The position numbers were made by a program, and so were the translations under genes. This document shows, piece after piece, positions 6,721-15,774 of a DNA stretch of 64,000 bases. The first letter of the stretch is position 1. Every line of letters begins with the position of its first letter. The notes under the pieces were generated by a model. That model saw only the letters and a list, made by a program, of their open reading frames with translations. It made no database searches and was not told where the DNA came from. Origin of the DNA: Polyangiaceae bacterium (GTDB lineage: Bacteria; Myxococcota_A; Polyangia; Polyangiales; Polyangiaceae); assembly GCA_016712345.1 (NCBI GenBank), contig JADJRH010000011.1, positions 1,798,001 through 1,862,000 on the forward strand, given 5' to 3'.

Positions 6721-8232
6721 CTACGCCTGCGCTTCGATTTCGCCAAAAAGGCCCTGAACGCACGGAGCGATCACTTCAGCAACAACGCGTCGGCGAACCC
6801 CGCCCAACATCGCACCGCTAAGCAATCCGTGGTGTGGGGCCGCTTCTGTGTACTCAACAAAAGGATCGGCGCTCATCTTGGCCATCGAGCGATCAAATGC
6901 AGCCCGCGCCGCGTTTTTCACGTCTTGTCCTCCGGTTCGCAACATCCACGCGAGCGTCGCCCATCCAAGCTCGGCGTGTTTTGCTTCATCCTCGGCGATG
7001 CGTGTGTACGCATCCACAAGAGCCGCATCAGTCACCATTGTTGAAAGCGCGCGAGCTTCAGCGGCGCCCACTGTCTCTCCAACGCACGCCTCTTCAACAA
7101 GTGCCGCAACGATCTGGCAGGGGTTTTGCGCCGGCCTTACGTCGCTCACATCCAGCGGTGCAGGCCCGTCGCTGGCGCACATGTACACATTCGCCAACCT
7201 GTAAGCGATTTGCGCATGAACAATTTCGTCCATGCCGGCCGCGTGCGCGCGCAAGAGCAGATCCGGTGGAGCACCCATTGCAAGAAGTTCCAGTGAGAAG
7301 CGCGCAAAGCTCGCAATCGACGCATGTTCAAGCGCAGCTACTTCACGCCAATATCGACCGAGATCCGCTCGCAGCGAATCACTGAGATGCGCTACTTCGG
7401 GAACACGCGGAGCGTTGCTCCAATCACCGCGCTCCATGCGCCCGGCCGTTCGAATGTGACCGTCGACGGTGAGCGGCCTTCCGACCGCACAGTTGGATCC
7501 TTCACATGACCACTGTGCCGAACCGTAGGGTGCAACACATTGGTAGCCGTCTTGACAATCGGCGGCGACGCGACACACGTCACCGGTGTTTCGACAAGCG
7601 AGCGCGGTGTCGTAACCGCAGCCGTCGTAGTAGGACGAAACGCCGCATTCACCGCTTGCGCAGTTGGCATTGGTTAAACACTCGGCCGATGCACACTGCG
7701 CCCACGCGTTGTTGAGCGGCACAACGCCCGGGCAAATGCACGCTTGGCCGGGGTCACATTGGCCGTCGTTTTCGCAAGGGTACGCACAATCACAGAATGT
7801 GTACGCGTCGCCGCCGCCGTCACTCGATTCGTAGTGCGCGCATCGCCCGTTTGGAGCCGCTGTGCAGTCTGAATCGCTTTTGCAATACACCTCGTTTTCG
7901 TTGAACTGACATGCAGGAACCGCTGCGTTGCACGGCACGGCGACCACGCGATGAATGGTTCCGTCGGGGCACTTTTCGTAGCCGCTCGGCGAACCGTCGG
8001 CCTGCATGACCGGCACCGCGCCCGCGCACACCGAGTTTCCGCCGGTGGTGGTGGTGGCCGTCGTGTTCGCCGTGGTGTTGGTTCCCCCGCCGCTCCCTCC
8101 ATCTCCCGTTTCAACCATGACGTTTCCGCCGCATGCAGCGGCCGAGAGGCCCAAAACGGCGCAAATCGAAAGTCGAAGTGAAACGAACGACGGAATTACA
8201 AATCCCTTGGATTGAAAGCTTCGCGACAACAT
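6721..8232 (-). CDS. Cys-rich lipoprotein with C-terminal ferritin-like domain
   Basis: The protein has 503 residues from the ATG at 8232, fixed by GGAGG five bases upstream. The signal peptide ends in a lipobox (L-S-A-A-A-C), then a Thr/Gly linker. Residues about 60-270 are Cys-rich (many CxxDxDC and CxCxxPC units) and likely disulfide-bonded. The last ~220 residues look like a ferritin-like four-helix bundle with conserved acidic/His positions: AALEHASIASF, MDEIVHAQ, VEEACVGE and EDEAKHAELGW. Together these could build a di-iron site. Such fusions recur in Polyangia, and their substrate is unknown. Confidence 0.75.
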   Translation of the reverse strand: MLSRSFQSKGFVIPSFVSLRLSICAVLGLSAAACGGNVMVETGDGGSGGGTNTTANTTATTTTGGNSVCAGAVPVMQADGSPSGYEKCPDGTIHRVVAVPCNAAVPACQFNENEVYCKSDSDCTAAPNGRCAHYESSDGGGDAYTFCDCAYPCENDGQCDPGQACICPGVVPLNNAWAQCASAECLTNANCASGECGVSSYYDGCGYDTALACRNTGDVCRVAADCQDGYQCVAPYGSAQWSCEGSNCAVGRPLTVDGHIRTAGRMERGDWSNAPRVPEVAHLSDSLRADLGRYWREVAALEHASIASFARFSLELLAMGAPPDLLLRAHAAGMDEIVHAQIAYRLANVYMCASDGPAPLDVSDVRPAQNPCQIVAALVEEACVGETVGAAEARALSTMVTDAALVDAYTRIAEDEAKHAELGWATLAWMLRTGGQDVKNAARAAFDRSMAKMSADPFVEYTEAAPHHGLLSGAMLGGVRRRVVAEVIAPCVQGLFGEIEAQA

Positions 8233-8330
8233 GAAGGCCTCCGATGGGCCATCGTTTCGCAAGCGGCGCGCCATGGCGAGTCCCCTTCGACTTGTCCCTC
8301 TCTGCCCGACGCTCGTAGAATCGCGTGGCC

Positions 8331-9407
8331 ATGACCCGGACATCCTCCAAAGGTCGGCGAGCCGCACGACTGCTCCTCGCTTCCATGTTCCTTTTTGCCG
8401 GAGTTGCGCCAGCGTTTTCTACCGCGTCCGCGCAACAACCCTCGGCAAAAGCGCTGGCTGAAGCGCGCACGCGCTACGAAAAAGGAAAGCAGCTCTACGG
8501 GGAAGGTGCGTTTGACGCGGCGCTTGCCGAGCTTCAACGCTCGTACGAACTCGCGCCGAGTTACAAGATTCTCTACAACATCGCTCTTGTTCAGCGCGCT
8601 CGAAACGACTTTGCGGGGGCTCTCGCCGCATACGAAAAATACCTGGCCGACGGCGCAAAAGACCTTGCCGCCTCGCGCAGGCAGGAAGTCCAAAAAGAAA
8701 TCGAAACGCTCAAAACGTTGGTTGTTCGCGTGGACATCAAAACCAACGTGCCTGAAGCGGACATCTCCATCGACGACTCGCCGGTCGGCAAAAGCCCGCT
8801 CATGGGGCACGTGTTAAACCCGGGCAGTCACCGCATCAGCGCTTCGAAAGAGGGCCGTCAAACCGCTGTGAAAGTAGTGAAAGTAGCGGGTGGTGACACG
8901 CTGACTGTTGAACTTGATTTGGCAGAAGGCTCCGCTGCGCCGACCAGTTCAGGCGCGTCCACCGCACCGCCGCCGCCGACCGATACCGGCAGCGCACCGC
9001 CGCCGCCGACCGACACAGCCACCGGCACGGGAGCACCGCCGCCGCCTCCGCCGCAACGCGGTCCGGTGTGGATCGGTTGGGCCGTGACGGGCGCGCTCGC
9101 CGTAGGCGCTGGAATCACGGGCGGTCTTGCAATGAGCCAAGCTGGAGCGCACGCGGATTTGCGCAAGAAAGAAAACGCAACCACAGCGGAGCTTGATGCG
9201 TCGCGCAACCAGGCAAAGTCATTTGCCATTGCGACCGATGTACTCATTCCGTGCGCGGTTGTTGCCGGGGCCGTCTCGCTCTACATGTCTGTGCGTTCAA
9301 TTGAGCCTGCAAAAACCGGCAAAACAACGCTGCGCGTCGGGGTTGCACCCATGGTCGGTCCGAGCGGGGCAAACGGTGCCGCCGGCTCGCTGTCGGGCAG
9401 TTTCTAA
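8331..9407 (+). CDS. Exported TPR-PEGA protein with membrane helices
   Basis: The 358-residue protein begins with a signal peptide cleaved near ASA/QQP. Residues about 35-120 contain two TPR-like units (YEKGKQLYGEGAFDAALAEL and ILYNIALVQRARNDFAGAL). A PEGA domain follows (about 130-200, with IDDSPVGKSPL and NPGSHRISASKEG), a small beta domain common in myxobacterial envelope proteins. Next come a Pro/Thr linker with repeated PPPPTDT units and two hydrophobic helices. It probably works as an envelope scaffold. The ATG at 8331 is preferred to the upstream GTG at 8325. It is divergent from the ferritin-like gene. Confidence 0.75.
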   Translation: MTRTSSKGRRAARLLLASMFLFAGVAPAFSTASAQQPSAKALAEARTRYEKGKQLYGEGAFDAALAELQRSYELAPSYKILYNIALVQRARNDFAGALAAYEKYLADGAKDLAASRRQEVQKEIETLKTLVVRVDIKTNVPEADISIDDSPVGKSPLMGHVLNPGSHRISASKEGRQTAVKVVKVAGGDTLTVELDLAEGSAAPTSSGASTAPPPPTDTGSAPPPPTDTATGTGAPPPPPPQRGPVWIGWAVTGALAVGAGITGGLAMSQAGAHADLRKKENATTAELDASRNQAKSFAIATDVLIPCAVVAGAVSLYMSVRSIEPAKTGKTTLRVGVAPMVGPSGANGAAGSLSGSF

Positions 9408-9420
9408 GTCCAACGCAAAC

Positions 9421-9456
9421 GAGGCGACGTGTACACAATTGTGTACGCATCGCCTC
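9421..9456. terminator. 36-bp near-perfect palindrome between convergent genes
   Basis: The sequence reads GAGGCGA outward on both strands and has the perfect core GTACACAATTGTGTAC. It lies 14 bp after the TPR-PEGA stop and 38 bp before the yggX stop, where a bidirectional terminator would be expected. No U-run follows directly. It contains one copy of the enriched word TGTGTACGCA and a near-copy facing it. Confidence 0.5.
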
Positions 9457-9493
9457 ATGTTGAATCAACACGGCCAAACAAGAGGCCAATCAA

Positions 9494-9793
9494 TCAATCT
9501 TTTTTCTCAGCCTCGGCGGGAGCCGCACCGGGAGCCACAAATTGCTCGGGCAGCTTGGATCCCTCACCGAAAAAGTATTTGTCCATTTCGGTCATCCAAA
9601 TGCGCTGCCCGGTTTCGCTCATGAGGTCGAGCCGAAATTCGTTGATGAGCATCTTTGAGTGCTCAAGCCACATTTTCCACGCTTCTTTCGAAACGTTTTC
9701 AAACAAGCGCTTTCCCACTTCACCTTTGAGCGGCGGCTTGTCGAGTCCTTCAGCCTCGCGACCCAGCTTGATGCATTGAACCATTCGACCCAT
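9494..9793 (-). CDS. yggX: Fe(2+)-trafficking protein YggX family
   Basis: This 99-residue protein matches the YggX family along its length: the near-N-terminal cysteine (VQCIKLGREAEGLD), PPLKGEVGKRLFENVSKEAW, and the helix MLINEFRLDLM. Family members are small cytosolic proteins that protect iron-sulfur enzymes against oxidative damage. This version has a longer C-terminal tail (Ala/Pro/Glu-rich, ending EKKD). The start may be M1 or M4. It is convergent with the TPR-PEGA gene. Confidence 0.88.
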   Translation of the reverse strand: MGRMVQCIKLGREAEGLDKPPLKGEVGKRLFENVSKEAWKMWLEHSKMLINEFRLDLMSETGQRIWMTEMDKYFFGEGSKLPEQFVAPGAAPAEAEKKD

Positions 9794-9850
9794 GGGGCGG
9801 CCTCATAGCATGAGTTCGTCCACCCGCCGACAGTCGAACGCGGCATTGCC

Positions 9851-11268
9851 TCAATGCAGCGCTTCTACCGCGCTCTGATGGGCTTGTTTTCGGGCCTTTA
9901 CAACCGAAGCCGGCGGCGCGGGCATGCTCGGCGTAGCCGATTCCGGCGCCGTGTTCGTATCGTCTGAAAAATCGTAGGACGCAGGCGAGGGCGCTTTCGC
10001 CACGTCTGCCGTGGGCATGTCCTTCGCCACGTTGGTCATGTTGCCGGCGAGTTTTTCCAGCTCACCGCTCGGGGTGAGCTTTGCCTGTGAAAGCGCCGCT
10101 TCAGCACCTTTGGAGAGCATGCTGCGCGCCTTGTATACTGACCGCTCTTGCCAAGCTCAAGCGCGGTAATGGTCGTTGCGGAAGCTTCGGCAATGGCGGC
10201 TGACAAGTCCACTTGAGGATTTTTCGCCTTGGCAACTTCACCTTCGTCAAGGGTGGTTCGCGCGCCGAAGTAAACGGTTCGCTCCACGCGCCCGGCGCCT
10301 TCCAATGCGTCGTCAAACGCAATTGTCGCATCCAGCAGTTCAATGGGCACACCGGCTTTTCGCGGTTTGACCGTGAGCCGAACAACGATGTCACGACTAT
10401 ACCCTCGGCCAATGTCTCCGAGGGTTACATACCCACCGGTGCCAACCATTCCACTTTCTCCACCCACAACGGCATCAATGTGTACACCTGGGCCGGGCAC
10501 AAACACGGCCGTCGCCTGCCTCGCGTACACGGTATTGATCTGGTCAAGTTCGTCGGTGAAAAACTGGGCAAGCTTGTCTGAACTTTCAACGTATCGGTAT
10601 CGACCACCTGAAATTTCAGCGATCTTACCCATCAAGGTTTCGTCGTAGTCCAACCCAAGGCCGAGCGTTGTGATCGAAATTCCCCGGGATGCGGCGTTTC
10701 GAGCGTAACTCTCGATTTGATCTTCCCGGTTGGGAATGCCGTCGCTCATGAGAATGACCCGGTTGACGCTCTTCGTGTTGAAGTGTTCGTTTGCGAGGGC
10801 CAGCCCCGTTGAAATGCCCGATTGCATGTCCGTTGTGCCCCTTGCGGTAAGAGCCTGAATCTTACCAATCACCTCCCGCTTGACGTCGGCATCAAGCGCC
10901 GTGGACGGCAGCAATGTATCGACCTTGGAGTCGAATGCGACAACGGCCAAGAAATCGCCGTTGCGCAACGATTCTACCATTTGAACGGCGGCTTTTTTGG
11001 CGTCGACGATGGCAGCACCTTCCATCGACCCGGACGTGTCCATCACGAGCACCAAGTTCACCGGGCCACGTTCGCTCTCCGGTCGTTTCTGAGTCGCAAT
11101 TCGAAGCCGCGCGTACACAGTGCTCTCACCGGTGGCAAGGAGCACCGGCGAGCCGAGTGCCGCCTCCACGGTGACCGCCCCGGGATCGCGCGCCCCCGGC
11201 ACAACTCCTTGAGAACACCCCAATACAGCAGCAAGCAACAGGAAAAGCACGCACGAAAGCCAGCGCAT
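9851..11268 (-). CDS. VWA-domain lipoprotein (frameshift near 10135)
   Basis: From the ATG at 11268 a signal peptide and lipobox (A-V-L-G-C) lead into a von Willebrand A domain with a full MIDAS motif (DTSGS, then TTDMQSG and SDGIPN). A beta-rich C-terminal part follows. The frame becomes basic and unlike itself after ALELGKSGQY, while a second frame (10120-9851) continues naturally as an Ala/Pro-rich tail ending at 9851. The junction is a doubled TA at 10133-10138, so removing one TA restores a single ~470-residue protein. MIDAS VWA domains bind metal-dependent protein partners. It is divergent from the lipase-like gene at 11572. Confidence 0.75.
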
Positions 11269-11443
11269 CGACGACCCCAATCGCAATGGTCCGCCTCTCA
11301 GACGCGCGCACCCCGAAAAGGTTTTGACGGCTTCGTCGCGGCGCGCATTCATTTCTTTTCAAAACGAGGCGTGGCTCGTCGGCCTTACATGTGTACACTT
11401 TCTTTGAGCCTGCGTACGCTCTCCTTGCGCACGCACCGATTGT

Positions 11444-11521
11444 GCAAGTTGCGCGACTTGCGCAACATCGGTGTTTGTCGCACCAGCTCATTTCGTCGAG
11501 GTTCAGTTGGGTGCGACAAAC
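11444..11521. promoter_or_regulatory. Two inverted repeats in a divergent promoter region
   Basis: The 303-bp interval 11269-11571 separates divergent genes and holds no protein gene. It has the symmetric element GCAAGTTGCGCGACTTGC (11444-11461) and a 12-bp perfect inverted repeat GTTTGTCGCACC / GGTGCGACAAAC (11473-11484 and 11510-11521) around a 25-base spacer. A palindromic operator plus a 5'-UTR hairpin of the downstream gene are possible readings. Confidence 0.45.
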
Positions 11522-11571
11522 GCCTATATTCTTTGGGAGAACGGCACGGTGAGTGCCAATTGCGATCTCCC

Positions 11572-12531
11572 ATGCTCCTCAAACTTCCCAGTTGGATGGT
11601 CGGGCTGATCGTTCTTTTCGGCGCGCTCGGTTGTGCTGCAACTTCTCAGGAGGATCTCACCTCCGACGAAGAGTCAGGTCGGACCGAGGGGGCGATTTCT
11701 GCCAACCTGACAGTTCTATGGGTACATGGAAGGTGGACCGGTGGAGAAGGGTGGAAGGCTGTTGGAAACTATGATGACTTCCGGTATTGGGGGGCCTCCA
11801 ATGTGGAAGCGGGGGCCAACAAAAAAGCAGTCAACTGGGGTGGGGAAGATCGAATCTCCCTTTCCAATGTGTACATGCGACGCGCGCTCGACTGTTTTTG
11901 TACAGGCAAAAACGCGTGCGTCCTTGCCGGTCACAGCGCCGGGGATGTTCAAATTGGATATGCTCTTTCTCTTTATGGTCAGAGCGATCGCCCCGTAACA
12001 AACGGTGTTCCCGATGCGTCGGGAAGGTGTGAAAGCACCGGTGAAACTCAACAGGGCTGGAATGTCCAATGGGTAAGTGTGGCCGGTGGAGCAGCCGGTG
12101 GAAGTGAGCTGGCCGATGTGGGGGAGTGGGCCGTTTCCGACACCGTCACAGGCGATCTTCGGACTGATACGGCACGCGCGCTCTATGACCACAACGCGAC
12201 TCAGGGTGTTTGGTTTTATCGATTTGCCGCTGCAAACGGAGCGGTGTACTCATCCATTCTACCCGGCCAGGATGACGAAGTTGTTTCTTACCATTCGTCC
12301 GGTGGATTGGCCGATGTGGGCGCTTTTTGTAATCCCGGTGATTGGTATTGTGACGACGAGCTGCCCATGGATGGCGCGGCTTCCCCAAAGTTGGGTACAA
12401 CAAAGTGGGATCACCACACCTTATACTTCCGCGACGACGGCGAAGACTATAACCACCATACAAAGAAAAATTGGGGTGGTATTGTGGGCCCCATGCGCAA
12501 CGACGTTGTTGCGTATGCCTCCGGCAACTAA
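11572..12531 (+). CDS. Alpha/beta-hydrolase (lipase-like) lipoprotein
   Basis: The protein has 319 residues, with a signal peptide and lipobox (F-G-A-L-G-C). After an acidic linker the strand-turn TVLWVHGRWTGGEGW resembles the oxyanion loop of alpha/beta hydrolases. LAGHSAGDVQIGYAL provides the nucleophile elbow GHSAG. Candidate Asp and His of the triad lie in LPGQDDEVVSYHSSGG and TKWDHHTLYF. It is surface-anchored and likely an esterase or lipase; the substrate is unknown. The upstream frame is longer but runs over the divergent VWA gene, so ATG 11572 is chosen. Confidence 0.7.
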   Translation: MLLKLPSWMVGLIVLFGALGCAATSQEDLTSDEESGRTEGAISANLTVLWVHGRWTGGEGWKAVGNYDDFRYWGASNVEAGANKKAVNWGGEDRISLSNVYMRRALDCFCTGKNACVLAGHSAGDVQIGYALSLYGQSDRPVTNGVPDASGRCESTGETQQGWNVQWVSVAGGAAGGSELADVGEWAVSDTVTGDLRTDTARALYDHNATQGVWFYRFAAANGAVYSSILPGQDDEVVSYHSSGGLADVGAFCNPGDWYCDDELPMDGAASPKLGTTKWDHHTLYFRDDGEDYNHHTKKNWGGIVGPMRNDVVAYASGN

Positions 12532-12533
12532 AT

Positions 12534-13677
12534 TTAGACTTTTTCTGAAAGCGCTTCGCGCGCTTTGCGCACTCGCGTTTCGGCTTCTTCAGGCGTGTTT
12601 CCAAATGCCGTCAGGTGGCCCATTTTTCTACCCGGGCGGGGCGCAAGCTTACCGTACAGATGCAGTTTCACTTCGGGATGGGCGCACACCGCTTTCCAGT
12701 TGGGCTCGCCCGATTGCCACAAGTCTCCGAGCAAATTGGCCATTGCCGCTGGGCGCACATATTCTGTACTCCCCAGAGCAAGGCCACAAATGGAGCGCAA
12801 CTGCTGCTCAAACTGACTTGTAAAACAAGCATCAAAGGTCAAATGACCTGAATTGTGGGGCCGAGGGGCCAACTCGTTCACGAGCAGCGATCCATCCGAT
12901 TTTTGAAACATCTCCACACACAAAACGCCCACGACCCCCAGTTTTTCTACCACTCCACGCGCTATTTCAACCGCCTCTTTCGCGGTTTTATCTGACACAG
13001 GAGCCGGGGCCACCGACACATCCAGAATGTGATGCTTGTGTTCGTTCGCGATCACCCCATAGTGGGCAAACTCACCATTTTCGCCCCGTGCGGCAACCAC
13101 CGATACTTCACGCTCAAACGTTACCCACGCCTCCAGAATGCCCTCGGAACCTGCCAGCGTTTCAAACGCTTTTTCCACGTCAGAAGGCGAGTTGATCTTC
13201 ACCTGACCCTTACCGTCATATCCCCATCCCGCTGTTTTTAGCACCGATGGGTAGCCAAGCTTCTCAACCCCGGAGCGCAATTCGCCGAGCGAAGTGACTG
13301 TTGCAAACGGCGTTACTGGAAAGCCCGATTGGGTAAGAAACGTTTTTTCTCGCAAACGGTGTTGGGTGGTATGAAGCACCTCTCCTTTGGGTCGAACGGG
13401 AGCTTCGGCGGCGGCGGCCTGAGCCGTTTCCGCGGGTACGTTTTCAAACTCAAACGTGACAACGCTCACAGATTCGCGCAAATTCGCGAACGCGATCCAA
13501 GTCGCTATACTCGGCCTGAACTTCCACATCCGAAACTTGACCCGTGGGTGTGTCGTTGTCGGGCGAGTACGTGTGTACACGATATCCCATGCGCCGCGCG
13601 GCGATGGCAAACATCCTCCCCAGTTGACCACTCCCGAGCACCCCGATTGTCGCGCCGGGCAATACAACTCGACTCAT
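12534..13677 (-). CDS. purK: N5-carboxyaminoimidazole ribonucleotide synthase (frameshift near 13475)
   Basis: PurK converts AIR, ATP and bicarbonate to N5-CAIR in purine synthesis. The N-terminus (from ATG 13677) has IGVLGSGQLGRMFAIAA, the Rossmann-like GxGQLGRM signature, and runs to DRVREFAR. The ATP-grasp body continues in another frame from SVSVVTFEFENVPAE through GYDGKGQ and VNELAPRPHNSGH to the end. Dropping one A in CGAATCT near 13475 joins the two exactly where family members join. Start and stop overlap purE by ATGA, so the pair is an operon. With the sequence as given, the enzyme would be truncated, and I suspect an indel error. Confidence 0.88.
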
Positions 13678-14183
13678 TGGGCTGCTCCAAGATCGTCTGA
13701 CAGCACTTTTTCTGCTTGTTCTTTCGCAAACGCTCGCAGTTTTTCGGCCAGATCAGCGTTTGAAGTGCCGAGCATTCGAACGGCCAAGAGGCCGGCATTG
13801 GTAGCCCCCGCCTTCCCAATCGCCATGGTTCCCACCGGAACTCCACCGGGCATTTGAACAATCGAGAGCAGAGAGTCGAGACCGTTTAGCGCGTGGCTCT
13901 GGACAGGTACACCAAGCACAGGCAGCACCGTGAACGATGCCACCATTCCCGGCAGGTGCGCCGCTCCTCCGGCACCCGCAATAATCACTTTCAGCCCGCG
14001 TTCCTCGGCGCTTTTAGCGTATTGCGCCATCCAGTCGGGCGTTCTGTGCGCCGAAACCACCTTGCACTCGTGGGGTACACCAAACCGCGTCAGCACTTCA
14101 TCGGCGTGCCGCATGGTTTCCCAATCGCTCTTGCTCCCCATGATCACGCCCACGAGGGGCTTTTCCCGGTCCGGTTGCGACAT
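13674..14183 (-). CDS. purE: N5-carboxyaminoimidazole ribonucleotide mutase
   Basis: The protein has 169 residues from the ATG at 14183 and carries class I PurE hallmarks: GVIMGSKSDWETM, VVSAHRTPD with the catalytic histidine, and IIAGAGGAAHLPGMVAS. It converts N5-CAIR to CAIR, the step after PurK, and works as a cytosolic octamer in the family. It is upstream of purK and overlaps its start by ATGA. The longer open frame upstream covers the divergent lipoprotein and is not used. Confidence 0.95.
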   Translation of the reverse strand: MSQPDREKPLVGVIMGSKSDWETMRHADEVLTRFGVPHECKVVSAHRTPDWMAQYAKSAEERGLKVIIAGAGGAAHLPGMVASFTVLPVLGVPVQSHALNGLDSLLSIVQMPGGVPVGTMAIGKAGATNAGLLAVRMLGTSNADLAEKLRAFAKEQAEKVLSDDLGAAQ

Positions 14184-14254
14184 GACGGCCCCATTACCAC
14201 CAACCGCCCCGAGCGACCCAAGCCAATTTGCGGAGCTGCGTTTCAAGAGGCACC

Positions 14255-14893
14255 ATGCGACTTCAAACGGTCTTAGGCGGTGCGTTTTTTTGTTTCTTCG
14301 TTTCGGGGTGCGGCTATCACGCTGTCGAACCAAAAGGGCCTGAATTTCAGGGCCAATCGTACACGGACGCCCTCAAAGTGATTTGCGACGTGGACAAGCG
14401 CGGCGCCGTCGCAACCGATGATCCGTTTGAGGCCAGCCGCAGGCGAACCGAGATCATCCAGGCCCAGGTTGAAAATCCGGACGCCATCTACCTTCGCACG
14501 CTGCTGAGCGTAAAAGGCGCTGCTGAACAGGGGGTTGAACTTCGCAAAGAGGCGACCGAGGCGGGCCTCAAAGAATGTGCGTTGGCAGACGATCTTCAAA
14601 AACGGGAATGGGCGGCCTCGCGCCGTGAATTTTGCGTACACAACGCTCTCTGCTCTAGAAGTGTTGTGTACGCATGTTGGTCCGCGAAACGCTCGCGTGC
14701 ATCGGCCGCAAATGCTGTATGTTTGCGCCTCAAATGGCGCTCGAACGTTTTAGACTCGAAGGCAAAGTTGCAATTGTCACCGGTGCCGGCAGCGGCATTG
14801 GGAGAGCCACGGCCGAAGTGCTTGCCGAAGCCGGCGCCCGAGTGGTTCTTGCCGCGCGTACACTTGCAAAACTTGAAGCGACCAAAGCCGTGA
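14255..14893 (+). CDS. Small lipoprotein (C-terminal end uncertain, possible frameshift)
   Basis: A strong ribosome site (AAGAGG, four bases before the ATG) and signal peptide with lipobox (F-V-S-G-C) mark a lipoprotein. Residues about 25-125 are well behaved (DALKVICDVDKRG to LKECALADDLQK). The frame then continues through a perfect hairpin and about 175 bp into the SDR gene, with a basic, Cys-rich composition. If one A were missing in the A-run near 14600, the protein would stop at about 14627, just before the hairpin. I consider that short form the likely true end. Confidence 0.55.
   Translation: MRLQTVLGGAFFCFFVSGCGYHAVEPKGPEFQGQSYTDALKVICDVDKRGAVATDDPFEASRRRTEIIQAQVENPDAIYLRTLLSVKGAAEQGVELRKEATEAGLKECALADDLQKREWAASRREFCVHNALCSRSVVYACWSAKRSRASAANAVCLRLKWRSNVLDSKAKLQLSPVPAAALGEPRPKCLPKPAPEWFLPRVHLQNLKRPKP
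14633..14674. terminator. 12-bp perfect hairpin made of two TGTGTACGCA words
   Basis: TGCGTACACAAC (14633-14644) and GTTGTGTACGCA (14663-14674) form a perfect stem with an 18-base loop. It sits between the lipoprotein and the SDR gene and could terminate or attenuate transcription. Each arm is an exact copy of the enriched 10-mer, arranged head to head. Confidence 0.5.
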
Positions 14894-15528
14894 TCACTTC
14901 CAAAAGGGGTGAAGCGCTCGCGGTTCCGACTGATGTCAACAGCGCCAACGCACTCGATGAACTTCTTCGCGCCGCGCTCGATACGTACGGTCGGCTCGAT
15001 GTACTCATCAATGTGGCCGGAGGATCACCTCCAACCGTGGCGCTCGCTGTCACCGACGATGAGTTTGACGCCGCTTTCCACTTCAACGTGACAAGCGCAT
15101 TTCACCTTTCCCGCGCGGCTGCACCACATCTTGCTGCGAGCGGTGCGGGCTCGATCGTCAATATCTCCAGCTCCATGTCTCACGTTGTGGATCGCGGTTT
15201 TGTTGCCTACGGCACCGCCAAAGCGGCGCTCAACCACATGACCCGGCTCCTTGCTCATGAGTGGGCTCCCAAAATTCGCGTCAATGCGCTCGCTGTGGGC
15301 GCCACTCGAACCGAAGCGCTCGCTTTCGTCACCGCTATGGAAGGTGTGGAGGCGGGCATGGTTTCCAAAACGCCCATGGGTAGACTGGGTGAGCCCGAAG
15401 ACATCGCGCTCGCGGCGCTCTACTTGGCGTCGCCGGCAAGTGCTTGGGTCACCGGCCAAGTGCTCGCCGTTGACGGTGGTGCCCCCGGATCGGTCTGGCC
15501 ATTCCCAATTCCCTCTGGACTCGAATAA
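14719..15528 (+). CDS. Short-chain dehydrogenase/reductase (SDR)
   Basis: This classical SDR has about 265-270 residues. The nucleotide site is TGAGSGIGRA, followed by the NVAGG strand, SIVNISSSMS with the catalytic serine region, and YGTAKAALNH with the Tyr-x-x-x-Lys pair. The C-terminus ends with the usual substrate loop and AVDGGAP. It oxidises or reduces a hydroxyl/keto group using NAD(P); the substrate is not predictable. The start is either 14719 or 14734 (MALERFRLEGKVAIVTG), and 14734 fits the usual N-terminal length better. Confidence 0.85.
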   Translation: MFAPQMALERFRLEGKVAIVTGAGSGIGRATAEVLAEAGARVVLAARTLAKLEATKAVITSKRGEALAVPTDVNSANALDELLRAALDTYGRLDVLINVAGGSPPTVALAVTDDEFDAAFHFNVTSAFHLSRAAAPHLAASGAGSIVNISSSMSHVVDRGFVAYGTAKAALNHMTRLLAHEWAPKIRVNALAVGATRTEALAFVTAMEGVEAGMVSKTPMGRLGEPEDIALAALYLASPASAWVTGQVLAVDGGAPGSVWPFPIPSGLE

Positions 15529-15774
15529 TAACCCGGTTGTTTTGAAGGGTTTCAAGGTAAGTCAAACAATGTCCTACCCATTGCTCTCTGTGGTTGATAT
15601 CCCATCCCGCGCCGCGTAGATTCATCCCATCCGGTCGGCCCGGGATTCAAAATCGCCGCCGGACAAAAAGGGCGTTCACGCCGGGAGAACTCCCTCAATG
15701 GTACTCAACATACCGTGCCGCCTCCACCTCACAAACCCCCCGCTTCACCGTCAAGATGGGGATCGGTTATGTGG

